Both the position numbers and the translations under genes were made by a program. From Desulfofustis sp. (GTDB taxonomy: Bacteria; Desulfobacterota; Desulfobulbia; Desulfobulbales; Desulfocapsaceae), in the NCBI GenBank assembly GCA_029287755.1, contig JARFQM010000292.1:1-43971 (forward strand): 43,971 bases of DNA, written 5' to 3'. Shown here one piece after another: positions 17,083 to 26,283 of the stretch (position 1 is the stretch's first letter; the number at the start of each line of letters is the position of its first letter). The notes below the pieces were generated by a model that worked only from the letters and a program-made list of their open reading frames with translations, was not told the DNA's origin and did not search any database.

Positions 17083-17778
17083 ATGCTCGGCACCATTTTC
17101 AACGTCATCGCCATCATCTGCGGCAGTCTGCTCGGACTGCTGTTCAGAAAAGGGCTCCCCGACAATTACAAAGAAATCATCATGAGCGGCATCGGGCTTT
17201 CGGTGATCCTTATCGGGGTTAAAAGCGCTCTGAGTTCCGACCAGTTGCTGATCGTCATACTGTCGGTGATAATAGGTGCAGCCCTGGGTGAGTTCTTGAG
17301 AATCGAGGCCAAGCTCGAATCACTGGGCAGCTATCTTGAGCACCGGCTGGCCGGCAGATCGGGCGACAGCTCCTCCTTCACCAGGGGCTTCGTGACCGCC
17401 AGCCTGGTATTCTGCGTCGGTTCCATGGCCATTGTCGGTTCGCTTGAAAGCGGGCTCACCGGCAACCACCAGACCTTGTACGCCAAATCAATCCTGGACG
17501 GCGTCACCTCCATTATTTTCGCCTCCACCCTGGGTATCGGGGTCCTGTTCTCAGGGGCTGCGGTATTTTTCTACCAGGGAGCCATCACCATGACCGCGGT
17601 GTTCATGAAGAACTTTCTGGTTGCCGAGACGATTTCCCAGATGACCTCGGTCGGCGGTCTGCTTATTCTCGCCATCGGGCTCAATCTGCTGGGAATCACC
17701 AAAATCAGGGTGGGCAACCTGCTGCCCGGTATTTTCCTGCCGCTGCTCTACTTCGCCTTTACCGGTCTTGTGCCCTGA
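17083..17778 (+). CDS. DUF554 family membrane protein (YqgA-like)
   Basis: A 231-residue integral membrane protein of the DUF554 family, with about seven hydrophobic helices. The opening MLGTIFNVIAIICGSLLGLL and the central VFCVGSMAIVGSLESGLTG and AKSILDGVTSIIFAST stretches are characteristic. The family is widespread and predicted to be a transporter, but no substrate is established. No good Shine-Dalgarno precedes the ATG at 17083. It is a single gene, convergent with the metallo-beta-lactamase-fold gene downstream; the 144 bases between them hold no clear feature. Confidence 0.9.
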   Translation: MLGTIFNVIAIICGSLLGLLFRKGLPDNYKEIIMSGIGLSVILIGVKSALSSDQLLIVILSVIIGAALGEFLRIEAKLESLGSYLEHRLAGRSGDSSSFTRGFVTASLVFCVGSMAIVGSLESGLTGNHQTLYAKSILDGVTSIIFASTLGIGVLFSGAAVFFYQGAITMTAVFMKNFLVAETISQMTSVGGLLILAIGLNLLGITKIRVGNLLPGIFLPLLYFAFTGLVP

Positions 17779-17922
17779 TTCGGCATACCCCGCTCCGCTT
17801 TTTTCAGGGTTGTCCTCTTCGCCGTCTCCGGCACGCAGGGGGTGTTGCGCATTTTTTCCTTGAGAATCCACTCGCAAAGATCGCGCTTACGGCCGGCGGC
17901 AGAGGGCTGACAGGTGCAGGGC

Positions 17923-18867
17923 TCACTGCTTCTCGACTACCTCATCGAAAAGATCGGCCAGCGGCTGATACAGGTCGATCTCGTTCAAGGAGGAGACGAG
18001 CAGAGCCGGCTGGGCGAGGAAATCCTGCATGAAGATAATTTCAGATGCTTTCAAATAGATGTGAAATGGGTCGTTCATCGTGGGAAACACATTGTGTATC
18101 ACCTCGGCCACCGAGTATCCCGAAAGATAGGGCAGCAGGTGGCCGACCCGCTGCATCATCTTGTTGAGATAGAACAATAACGTCTTGTCGACGCTGTCCA
18201 CGTGCTGGCGATGGCCAGGCAGTATGGTTTTGGCGCGCAGTCGTGCCAGTTTGACTATGCTGCTGCAGTAGGCTTGATAGTTTTTAAACCGGTCGCCGGT
18301 CTCCAGGTCGGCATCGAGCAGCGGTGATTGGAACACTCCCCGCAGCAGTATGTCGCCGGTCACTGCCCAGCCATTGCCTGTATAGACAAGATCGCTCTGC
18401 GAATGCCCGGGGCAGCCCATGACCCCGATGCCGAGTTGGGGCGGCAAATGATCTTCAGCCACCAGGTAGTGCTCGGGGAAAAGGGGCAGCAGCAAAGATT
18501 TAGTGAAGCGCTTCCGCAGCCTGTCAATATAGCTTTTCTCAAAGCCCAGATCGGCGATCAGGGAAAACATCAGTGACAGCCGCCTATCGCGTTGTTCGTG
18601 CTTGAGGATATCCAGACGGGGCAGGTAGATCCGGGCGTCGCTGTTTTGAGCGAGCCAGGCAGCCTGACCGTAATGGTCTATGTGGCAGTGGGTGACGATG
18701 ACATGAGCAAGCCTGGACAAATCCAGGTGCTCGCGCAAAAAAGCCCGACCCGCCGCAGTCGGAGGGCCGGTATCGATAAGGACTAGCTCATCGCCGTAGT
18801 CCAGCGTGTAACAATGGACTGGTCCCACCATATAGGGGGTCTCGACGGTGTGTTGTGCAGGTATCAT
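17923..18867 (-). CDS. Metallo-beta-lactamase-fold hydrolase
   Basis: A protein of 314 residues (from the ATG at 18867) with the metal-binding set of the metallo-beta-lactamase fold: THCHIDHYG near residue 59, the single His in GCPGHSQSDLV, Asp in VTGDILLRG and His in LPGHRQHV. A C-terminal helical region of about 100 residues follows, as in lactonase- and glyoxalase II-like members. The reading frame stays open to 18906, but those 13 extra codons come from the palindromic repeat at 18871-18947, so I prefer 18867. No Shine-Dalgarno is evident for it; an internal ATG at 18831 is an alternative. It lies downstream of the beta-oxidation operon on the same strand, 90 bases away across the repeat. 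The substrate is unknown. Confidence 0.83.
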   Translation of the reverse strand: MIPAQHTVETPYMVGPVHCYTLDYGDELVLIDTGPPTAAGRAFLREHLDLSRLAHVIVTHCHIDHYGQAAWLAQNSDARIYLPRLDILKHEQRDRRLSLMFSLIADLGFEKSYIDRLRKRFTKSLLLPLFPEHYLVAEDHLPPQLGIGVMGCPGHSQSDLVYTGNGWAVTGDILLRGVFQSPLLDADLETGDRFKNYQAYCSSIVKLARLRAKTILPGHRQHVDSVDKTLLFYLNKMMQRVGHLLPYLSGYSVAEVIHNVFPTMNDPFHIYLKASEIIFMQDFLAQPALLVSSLNEIDLYQPLADLFDEVVEKQ

Positions 18868-18870
18868 AGC

Positions 18871-18947
18871 GGGGACACAATAGCAATCATGTCCCTTTCG
18901 TGGCAAAGGGAAAATCTTAGTTTTGCAAAAGGCTCTATTGTGTCCCC
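18871..18947. repeat. Palindromic intergenic repeat, copy 2
   Basis: A 77-base element related to the one at 7297-7388. Its ends are GGGGACACAATAG (18871-18883) and the exact reverse complement (18935-18947), with 51 bases between. Inside is a further small inverted repeat, CCCTTT and AAAGGG, around 18893-18910. The shared end motif GGGACACAATA marks it as the same family. It separates the end of the beta-oxidation operon from the metallo-beta-lactamase-fold gene, and could fold as a terminator-like hairpin there. Confidence 0.78.
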
Positions 18948-18957
18948 CGTTCTGATA

Positions 18958-20739
18958 TTAACAGAAAATATATTTTTCGTCCTCAGAAGCGGCTTCGGCC
19001 ACCAGTCGCTTGGCTGCGAGCAGTCCGGTGGCGTCATATTTGGTGAATCTTCTGACTCCGGAAAGAATCATGGTCAGGGTGTCGCCTTCCTCGATATAGA
19101 AAGCGCCTTTGCGTGCCGCCGTTGCGGCTTCCTCGGCCGCCCTGAAAGCAAAGATCTTTACCGTTGCCTGCAACAGTTCCCGTCTCCGTTCGCTGTAGAT
19201 CGACAGCACCTTCTCGGCACGCAGAACCGTGCTCTCCAGAGCGAAAATCTGAATGGCGATATCGGCGGCGGCCATCAGGATTTCCTGTTCATCGGCGATC
19301 TTGTCCATGAATTTCTGGACGCCGGTTCCGGCCAGGATCAGAAAAAGCGTCTTGAGGTTGGCAATCAGCACTTTTTCACCGGCAAACGGCTGGCTGTCGT
19401 CCAGTTCGTCGAAACTAGGGGTCATCAGCGCTTCGAAGGCCTTCATGGCCTCGGCCTGGAGGGGCAGTTCGCCTTTCATGGCCTTGCGCAGAATCATTCC
19501 CGGAATCAACAGTCGATTGATCTCGTTGGTGCCCTCGAAAATTCTGTTGATGCGCTCATCCCGATAATAGCGCTCGGCCGGATAGTCACTCACAAAGCCA
19601 TAGCCGCCGTGGATCTGTACGACTTCGTCAACGGTTTTGGCCAGCACCTCACTGCAGAACACCTTGGAGATCCCGCACTCGGCGGCATAGTCCTCGATGC
19701 CCTTCTGATACTGCTCGTAATAGTCGTCAACACCCTTTTCAATGGTGGCCAACTTGTCGTCGAGCAGACCCGCCAGCCGGTAAACCAGCGATTCCGCGGC
19801 AAAGATATCGGCGGTGAGGTCGGCGATTTTCTCCTTTATGGCACCGAAGCTGCTGATCGGCCTTTTAAACTGGACACGTTCGTTGCCATATTTGATCCCG
19901 GTCTCCAGGGCCGCCTTGGCGGCACCGGTAACCGCCGCTCCGAGCTTGAAACGCCCGACGTTGAGGACATTAAAGGCGATCTTGTGGCCTTTGCCGATTT
20001 CCCCCAATACGTTTTCCACCGGCACCTTGCAGTTATCGAGGATCACCGGGGTGGTCGAAGAGCCCTTGATCCCCATTTTCTTCTCCTCGGGTCCGATGGA
20101 GAGTCCCTCGAAATCACGCTCGATCAGAAAAGCGGTAAAGTGTTCTTTGTCGATCTTGGCAAATACGGTAAACAGCTTGGCGAAACCGCCGTTGGTAATG
20201 TACTGCTTGGTGCCGTTCAGGATATAGTGGGAACCATCCTCGGAAAGCACCGCGCTGGCTCGGGCTCCAAGGGCATCGCTGCCGGAGCCGGGCTCGGTCA
20301 AACAGTAGGCGGAGCACCATTCGCCGGTAATCAGTTTTTCCAGATATTTCTCTTTCTGCTCGTGGGTACCATAGTAGATCAGCGGCAGGGTACCGATGCC
20401 GGTATGAGCCGCATAAGCCACTGAAAACGAGCCGCTGATGGCGATCCGCTCGGCCACCAGCATCGAAGAGGCTTTATCCAGATCGAGGCCGCCATACTCC
20501 TCGGGTGCATCCATCATCAGCAGCCCGAGCTCACCGCATTGCCGCATGCCTGCAACAACGATGTCAAAATTCTGGTTATCGATCTCTTCAATTTTGGGCA
20601 GCAATTCATTGGTGACGAACTGTTCGGTGGTCTCGCCGAATTGGCGCTGCTCGTCGCTGAAATCTTCGGGGGTAAAGACGTCTTCTGGTCTGGAATCGGC
20701 AATCAGGTACTCGCCGCCTTTCAACAAGGTATCAGCCAT
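18958..20739 (-). CDS. Acyl-CoA dehydrogenase, VLCAD/ACAD9-like with C-terminal extension
   Basis: A 593-residue flavoenzyme for the first step of beta-oxidation, oxidising acyl-CoA to trans-2-enoyl-CoA and passing electrons to ETF. The dehydrogenase core fills residues 30-415, with CLTEPGSGSDA, QYITNGG and the IHGGYGFVSDYPAERYYRD stretch. The catalytic base is Glu402 in RIFEGTNEI, the position used by medium-, short- and very-long-chain enzymes. The last 170 or so residues form the extra helical domain found in VLCAD/ACAD9, which suggests long-chain substrates and possibly membrane contact. The start overlaps the thiolase end by eight bases and has GAGGTG six bases upstream. It is the final gene of the four-gene operon. 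Confidence 0.93.
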   Translation of the reverse strand: MADTLLKGGEYLIADSRPEDVFTPEDFSDEQRQFGETTEQFVTNELLPKIEEIDNQNFDIVVAGMRQCGELGLLMMDAPEEYGGLDLDKASSMLVAERIAISGSFSVAYAAHTGIGTLPLIYYGTHEQKEKYLEKLITGEWCSAYCLTEPGSGSDALGARASAVLSEDGSHYILNGTKQYITNGGFAKLFTVFAKIDKEHFTAFLIERDFEGLSIGPEEKKMGIKGSSTTPVILDNCKVPVENVLGEIGKGHKIAFNVLNVGRFKLGAAVTGAAKAALETGIKYGNERVQFKRPISSFGAIKEKIADLTADIFAAESLVYRLAGLLDDKLATIEKGVDDYYEQYQKGIEDYAAECGISKVFCSEVLAKTVDEVVQIHGGYGFVSDYPAERYYRDERINRIFEGTNEINRLLIPGMILRKAMKGELPLQAEAMKAFEALMTPSFDELDDSQPFAGEKVLIANLKTLFLILAGTGVQKFMDKIADEQEILMAAADIAIQIFALESTVLRAEKVLSIYSERRRELLQATVKIFAFRAAEEAATAARKGAFYIEEGDTLTMILSGVRRFTKYDATGLLAAKRLVAEAASEDEKYIFC

Positions 20740-21940
20740 GGTTCACCTCTTGGTCTTGATCATTTGTCAATCGCTCAAATATCCCTGCCGCTCCCATGCC
20801 GCCGCCTATACACATTGACACCATGCCGTAGCGCAGCCCCCGGCGTCCCATTTCGTGGAGCAGGGTGGCGGTGAGCTTGGCACCGGTGCAGCCCAGCGGA
20901 TGTCCCAGGGCGATGGCGCCGCCGTTTACGTTGACGATGTCCCGCTTCAGCCCGAGTTCCCCTATCACAGCCAGGGCCTGGGCGGCAAAGGCCTCGTTGA
21001 GTTCGATGAGCTCGATCTGGTCAAGACTCATGGAAGCCATCTCAAGTGCTGCGGGTATGGCGGCCACCGGCCCGATACCCATGATCTCCGGCGGCACCCC
21101 CTTGACCGCGAAGGCGATGAAGCGGGCCATGGGCTCTTTGCCAAGCTTTTGCAGATATTCCTCGGAAACCACCATGGACACGGCGGCCCCGTCGGTCATC
21201 TGGGATGAATTGCCGGCCGTCACCGGCCCGCCTATTTTGAAGGCCGGGCGCAGCCCCGCCAGGGTCTCGACGGTGGTCGACGGCCTGACGCCGTCGTCGA
21301 CGTCGACCACTTCGGCAGTTTTGACGATCTTGCCGTTCACCAAGGCGGTATGCTCGATTTCCACCGGAATGATCTCAGCGGAGAACCTGCCGGTTTGGAT
21401 CGCTGCGGCTGCACGGCGATGACTTTCGGCTCCGAATTCATCCATTTCCGCCCGGCCGATGCCGTATTTCTCGGCCACCAGTTCGGCGGTAATACCCATG
21501 GATGAATAGGCTTCCGGCCAATCCAGGACAAGATCGGGGTTGGCGCTGTATTTGAGGCCGCCCAGCGGCACCGACGACATTGACTCGACGCCGCCGGCCA
21601 CTATGCAGTCGGCCAGGCCGAGCATCACCCGCTCAGCCGCCAGGGCGATACTCTGCAGCCCGGAGCTGCAGAATCTGTTGATGGTCTGTCCGGGCACCTC
21701 GGGCGGCAGGCCGGCTTTCATAGCCGCAATCCGGCCCACGTTCATACCCTGCTCTGCCTCAGGGAAGGCACAACCGAGATAGACGTCGTCAATAAGCTCA
21801 GGTGCTGCTCCGGTGCGCTCGACAATCACCTTGATGGCCGCCGCTGCCAGATCATCGGGCCTCATATCCTTGAACTTGCCTTTATTTGCACGGCAGCCCG
21901 GAGTCCGGTAACTTGCCAGAATATAGGCTTTTTTCATCAT
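20732..21940 (-). CDS. fadA: Acetyl-CoA acyltransferase (3-ketoacyl-CoA thiolase)
   Basis: A 402-residue thiolase that cleaves 3-ketoacyl-CoA with CoA to give acetyl-CoA and a shortened acyl-CoA. The nucleophile is Cys91 in NRFCSSGLQ. The other catalytic residues are in GGAIALGHPLGCTG (His) and CIGGGMG (Cys). The length is normal. Two ATG codons stand together at the start; the second (21937) has the better spacing of six bases from GAGG, so the true protein may be one residue shorter. It lies 30 bases after the hydroxyacyl-CoA dehydrogenase gene and overlaps the acyl-CoA dehydrogenase gene by eight bases, which implies translational coupling. Confidence 0.95.
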   Translation of the reverse strand: MMKKAYILASYRTPGCRANKGKFKDMRPDDLAAAAIKVIVERTGAAPELIDDVYLGCAFPEAEQGMNVGRIAAMKAGLPPEVPGQTINRFCSSGLQSIALAAERVMLGLADCIVAGGVESMSSVPLGGLKYSANPDLVLDWPEAYSSMGITAELVAEKYGIGRAEMDEFGAESHRRAAAAIQTGRFSAEIIPVEIEHTALVNGKIVKTAEVVDVDDGVRPSTTVETLAGLRPAFKIGGPVTAGNSSQMTDGAAVSMVVSEEYLQKLGKEPMARFIAFAVKGVPPEIMGIGPVAAIPAALEMASMSLDQIELIELNEAFAAQALAVIGELGLKRDIVNVNGGAIALGHPLGCTGAKLTATLLHEMGRRGLRYGMVSMCIGGGMGAAGIFERLTNDQDQEVNHG

Positions 21941-21970
21941 TTACCTCATTAGTGAGCCGGATGGCGTTTA

Positions 21971-24358
21971 TCAGTTTCTCAAAGGCTTCCCGGTCTTGAG
22001 CATGTGCTGGATACGCTGAGCCGTCTGCTTGTTGGTACACAGTTTAAGAAAGCTCTCCCGCTCCAGCCGCAGCAGATACTCTTCGCTGATCGGGGTTCCC
22101 GGGTTGACATCGCCGCCGCAGATGACATCGGCGATAACGCCCCCCATCTCTTCCTCGTATTCGGTGATATGCCCGCCCATCCTCATGTTCCACAGCTGCG
22201 TCTTGATACTGGCGGCGACTCCGCGTCCCGGGGCGGAAATATCGTCTCTGATTTTCGGCGGTCTGTAGTTGACGGCCAGGGCCAGCACCTGCTGCTTGGC
22301 ATCACCGATCAGTCGATCCAGGTTCATGGTGATGCAGTCGCCCTGGCGCAGGTAGCCCATATCGCTGAGCTCGGCGGCGCCCATTGAGACCTGGGCCGTG
22401 GCGATCTGTTTGAAGTTTTTCAAGATGAACGGTTGGACATCGGTATCGAAACGGCTGGCCAGATCCACCGCCCGCAGGCACATCTCCTTGGTGCCGCCGC
22501 CTGCCGGCAGCAGTCCCACGCCTATCTCCACCAGCCCCATGTAAGTCTCGGCATAGGCGTTGATCCTGTCGGCATGCAGCGAAAACTCGCAGCCGCCGCC
22601 CAGGGCCATGTTGAATGGCGCGGCCACGACAGGAACCCGGGCATACTTGATCGCCATGGTTGCTTTCTGGAAAGCCCTGACCACCAGGTCGATATCCTCC
22701 AGAGCTCCTTCAGCGAGGGCAACAGCCAGCAGCATCAGGTTGGCGCCGACCGAGAAATTAGCGCCGTGATTGCCGATCACCAGCCCCACCCCCTCCTCTT
22801 CGGCCCGACCTATGGCTTTGTGGGTCATGGCCAGGATATCGGTGCTGATGGCATTCATCTTGGAATGAAATTCCAGGCAGAAGACCCCGTCTCCCAGATC
22901 GATAACCGAGGAGTTGGCGTTTTTCTCAACCACCCGGTTGGTGCGCGTGAGAATCTGCAGATCAATTTCGCCTGTGGGCAAGTCTACCGGTTTGTAGGAT
23001 TTGGCTGAAAGATCATAGAACTCTTTGCCGTGCTCCTCGGAAAACCGGTAAAAACGCTCGACCCCCTTAAGTTCGGCAGGCACCGCGACCCCATCTTTCT
23101 CGGCCCGCTTCACAAAGCTGTCGACCCCGATGGCGTCTAACATTTCAAAGGGTCCCAGTTCCCAGTTGAAGCCCCAGCGCATGGCGTTGTCTATATTGAC
23201 CACGTCATCGGCAATCTCGGGAATCCGGTTGAAGGTGTAGATAAGTGAATCGCGCAGGGTCTTCCAGGCGTATTCGGCGCCCCGATCGGCGCCGCCGATC
23301 ACGGTCTTGAGCCGCTGCCGGGGATCATCCACCTGCTTCACCATCTGCACGGAGGCGAACTTGGGTTTGGCCAGTGGCAGGTAGTCGCCACTGCTGTAAT
23401 CGTAGTAAAAGATCTGCCGCTTGCCGTCGATCATCTCTTTCTTGTAGAATCCCTGACCGGCCTTGTTCCCCAGCTTGCCCTGTTCGATCATCGAGGCCAT
23501 GAACTGCGGCAGTTTGAATACTTCCCGCTCTTCATCATCGGGAGCGCTCTCGTAGGAGTTGGTCCCCACATGAGCCAGCACATCGAGCCCCACCAGGTCG
23601 GCCGTCCTGAAGGCGGCGCTTTTGGGTCTGGCGGTGGCCGGCCCGGCCACCGAGTCGACCTCCTCCACCGTCATCTCCATGTCCACCATATGCTGGATGC
23701 CTTTGTAGATTGCATAGACGCCGATGCGGTTGGCAATGAAATTGGCCGTATCCTTGGCATAGACCACCCCTTTGCCGAGACGCCGGGAAAGAAAATCTGC
23801 CATATCATTCACCACCCGTGGATCGGCGTCTCGGCAGGCGATGATTTCCATGAGCCGCATATAGCGCGGCGGATTGAAAAAGTGAGTCACCAGAAATCTT
23901 TTCTGCAGTTCCGGGGGCAGCGTCTTGGCCATTTCGTTGACTGACAGGCCGCTGGTATTGGAGCTCAGCACCGCCCGGGGATGCAGATGGGGGACGATTT
24001 TTTCAAATAGCCCCCGTTTTATCTCCAGGTTCTCGATCACCACCTCGATTACCCATTCGCAGTCTGACAGCCTGGCGAGATCGTCTTCAAAATTGCCCAC
24101 CTCGATTCGGCTCATATAACTTTTCAGGTAGAGCGGGGCGGGTTTCATTTTGAGCAGCCCCTGACGACCGTTTTCAGCAATTCGGTTGCGCACTTCCGGG
24201 CTGTCGAGGGTCAATCCCCGCTTCTTTTCCGCAGCGGTTAATTCCCGCGGTACGATATCGAGCATCAGGACATCGAGCCCGCCATTGGCCAGATGGGCAC
24301 CAATGGTGGCCCCCATCACACCGGCACCGAGCACAGCTACGCGCTTGATCTGGATCAT
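21971..24358 (-). CDS. fadN: 3-hydroxyacyl-CoA dehydrogenase / enoyl-CoA hydratase fusion, FadN type
   Basis: A 795-residue bifunctional beta-oxidation protein that hydrates enoyl-CoA and oxidises the 3-hydroxyacyl-CoA with NAD. The domain order is dehydrogenase first, as in Bacillus FadN, and the reverse of E. coli FadB. Residues 11-16 (GAGVMG) form the NAD site, THFFNPPRYMRLMEI holds the catalytic His/Glu region, and a second C-terminal dehydrogenase subdomain follows. The hydratase part (about 480-720) has the oxyanion stretch FSVGANLML and both catalytic glutamates, in GGGCEFSLHAD and in LVEIGVGLLPAGGGT (Glu611). It overlaps the ligase gene by four bases (ATGA), with GGAGAG upstream. All active residues appear to be present. 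Confidence 0.94.
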   Translation of the reverse strand: MIQIKRVAVLGAGVMGATIGAHLANGGLDVLMLDIVPRELTAAEKKRGLTLDSPEVRNRIAENGRQGLLKMKPAPLYLKSYMSRIEVGNFEDDLARLSDCEWVIEVVIENLEIKRGLFEKIVPHLHPRAVLSSNTSGLSVNEMAKTLPPELQKRFLVTHFFNPPRYMRLMEIIACRDADPRVVNDMADFLSRRLGKGVVYAKDTANFIANRIGVYAIYKGIQHMVDMEMTVEEVDSVAGPATARPKSAAFRTADLVGLDVLAHVGTNSYESAPDDEEREVFKLPQFMASMIEQGKLGNKAGQGFYKKEMIDGKRQIFYYDYSSGDYLPLAKPKFASVQMVKQVDDPRQRLKTVIGGADRGAEYAWKTLRDSLIYTFNRIPEIADDVVNIDNAMRWGFNWELGPFEMLDAIGVDSFVKRAEKDGVAVPAELKGVERFYRFSEEHGKEFYDLSAKSYKPVDLPTGEIDLQILTRTNRVVEKNANSSVIDLGDGVFCLEFHSKMNAISTDILAMTHKAIGRAEEEGVGLVIGNHGANFSVGANLMLLAVALAEGALEDIDLVVRAFQKATMAIKYARVPVVAAPFNMALGGGCEFSLHADRINAYAETYMGLVEIGVGLLPAGGGTKEMCLRAVDLASRFDTDVQPFILKNFKQIATAQVSMGAAELSDMGYLRQGDCITMNLDRLIGDAKQQVLALAVNYRPPKIRDDISAPGRGVAASIKTQLWNMRMGGHITEYEEEMGGVIADVICGGDVNPGTPISEEYLLRLERESFLKLCTNKQTAQRIQHMLKTGKPLRN

Positions 24359-26211
24359 TGTGTCTCTCCGACGACGGCTTTGTTTTTATAGACCAGTCCG
24401 TTTTCTTGGCTCATATACATTTCGTCCACGATGGCCTTGTACTTGTTGTAGATTTCCTTGCGCTTCAATTTCAGGGTCGGCGTCAGTTCTCCGCCGCTGA
24501 TGGAAAAATCATCCGGCACCAGGGCGAAATATTTGATGGTCGAATAAGATGGCAGCATGCGGTTGAGTTCATCGATCCGGTCATCGTAGAGTTTGGTGAT
24601 CCGGCTGTTTTTCACCAACTCATACACATCGATGTAGTCAATCTGCTGAGCGCGGCTGTAATCGATCAACCGTTCGATATTGGGCGTCAGCAGCGCCGTC
24701 AGGTAAGGCTTGCGGTCACCGAAGACGATAGCCTGGGAAATAAACTTGTCGAGTTTGAGCTCGTTCTCGATGGGCTGCGGAGCGATGTTCTTGCCGCCGG
24801 CGGTGACGATGATCTCCTTTTTCCGGTCGACGATGTAGACAAAACCTTCGTCGTCGATATGGGCGATGTCGCCGGTCTTGAACCAGCCGTCTTCGAACAC
24901 CTCTTCGGTCGCCTTCTCATTTTTGAAATAGCTTTTCATTACCTGGGGGCCCTTGACCAGCAGCTCTCCATCTTCAGCTAGTTTAAGTTCTGTTTTCTCA
25001 ACTTTCTTGCCTACCGCGTCGAATCGTACCTGATCCTGACTGGTCGCGGTTACCACCGGACTTGTTTCGGTCAGCCCGTAGCCGTTATAGACCGGGATAC
25101 CGATGGCCCACATGAATTCGTTGATGGTTTTATCCAGCGGCGCCCCTCCGCAGACCATGCCGCGCAGCCGTCCACCGAACCGTTTTCTGATCTTTCTGAA
25201 GACCAGACGGTCGAACAACTGGTATTTGAGGCCCAGCAATCCCACCGGTTTTTTATCGATATATTTTAGGTTTACATATTCACGTCCTACCTTGACCGCC
25301 TGGTGGAACAGGGCCTTGCGCAGCGGACTCATCTGGTGAACGCTCTCGTGAATACGGCTGTAGATCTTCTCGAACAACCTGGGCACGCTGATCATGAATG
25401 TGGGTTTGATTTCGTCCATGTTCTCGACGACTTTCTTGACGTCCTCGGCAAAGGCGATGTGTTTGCCGCACATCAGACAGGCGTAATAGCCGCACGTGCG
25501 TTCCAGGATATGGCTCAGGGGCAGAAAACTCAAAAAGGTTTCATCTTTTATCCAGCCGCCCACCTGGCGGAGCCCCTGGGTCACATTGCACATCACATTG
25601 TAATGGGTCAGGATAACTCCTTTGGGCCGGCCAGTGGTCCCCGAGGTGTAGATGAGGGTGAGAATGTCCTCCTGCCTGATCCCATCGATCTTGTCCTCAA
25701 TCTGGTCTCTTTCGGCCTCTGTGATTGGCGTCGACACTTCGGACAGCTGATACTGGGTGTAGACAGGGAAGGAGCGGTCACCCATGAACCGTTCATAGGA
25801 AACGACCAGTTCGAGGTTGGGAATCTCGTCCTTTACCCCGAGCAGCTTTTCATACTGGGACTTGGTCGACACAAAGACGATTTTCGCCTCGCAGTGATTG
25901 AGGATATAGGCGGCCTGCTCCCCGGTGTTGGTCGCATAAATGGGTACGCTGATGCCTCCGCCCGACTGGATGCCAAAATCCGATATTGCCCAACCAAGCC
26001 TGTTTTCCGAGAAAATCGCGACCTTGTCCCCCGGTTTCATGCCGGCCTTGCACAACCCCCGGGCAAGCTGCAGAACCCTGGTATAAAACTCGTCATAGGT
26101 CAGGGAGAGAAAGATACCGCTTTTTTTATAACTTATGGCGGTATTGTCGCGGTAGCGAACGGCGTTGTCCTTGAGGACGGCTGGGATCGATTGATAGGAT
26201 AGAAAGTCCAT
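24355..26211 (-). CDS. fadD: Long-chain acyl-CoA synthetase (AMP-forming)
   Basis: A 618-residue ligase of the ANL superfamily that activates fatty acids to acyl-CoA with ATP and CoA. The P-loop-like motif LIYTSGTTGRPKGV is near residue 187, followed by YGLTETSPVV, the GWFKTGD hinge region and IVDRKKEIIVTAGGKNIAP. Length and the YNGYGLTE setting are those of long-chain (ACSL/FadD15-like) members rather than acetyl- or medium-chain enzymes. The ATG at 26211 has AGGAGG five bases upstream. It is the first gene of the operon, and a well-formed promoter with a candidate operator is at 26284-26312, about 75 bases upstream. Chain length is inferred from the family and the neighbouring genes. Confidence 0.93.
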   Translation of the reverse strand: MDFLSYQSIPAVLKDNAVRYRDNTAISYKKSGIFLSLTYDEFYTRVLQLARGLCKAGMKPGDKVAIFSENRLGWAISDFGIQSGGGISVPIYATNTGEQAAYILNHCEAKIVFVSTKSQYEKLLGVKDEIPNLELVVSYERFMGDRSFPVYTQYQLSEVSTPITEAERDQIEDKIDGIRQEDILTLIYTSGTTGRPKGVILTHYNVMCNVTQGLRQVGGWIKDETFLSFLPLSHILERTCGYYACLMCGKHIAFAEDVKKVVENMDEIKPTFMISVPRLFEKIYSRIHESVHQMSPLRKALFHQAVKVGREYVNLKYIDKKPVGLLGLKYQLFDRLVFRKIRKRFGGRLRGMVCGGAPLDKTINEFMWAIGIPVYNGYGLTETSPVVTATSQDQVRFDAVGKKVEKTELKLAEDGELLVKGPQVMKSYFKNEKATEEVFEDGWFKTGDIAHIDDEGFVYIVDRKKEIIVTAGGKNIAPQPIENELKLDKFISQAIVFGDRKPYLTALLTPNIERLIDYSRAQQIDYIDVYELVKNSRITKLYDDRIDELNRMLPSYSTIKYFALVPDDFSISGGELTPTLKLKRKEIYNKYKAIVDEMYMSQENGLVYKNKAVVGETQ

Positions 26212-26283
26212 GGCGCCTCCTGTGAATGGTAGTTATTCACGGCTCGGTCCCTCGTTTCGATTATAGCACAGATGCACCATTTT

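Noticed and set aside
18814..20424. A 536-codon open frame antisense to the acyl-CoA dehydrogenase gene
   Set aside because: The dehydrogenase frame is unambiguous. Long antisense frames are common in GC-rich coding DNA, and this translation resembles no protein.
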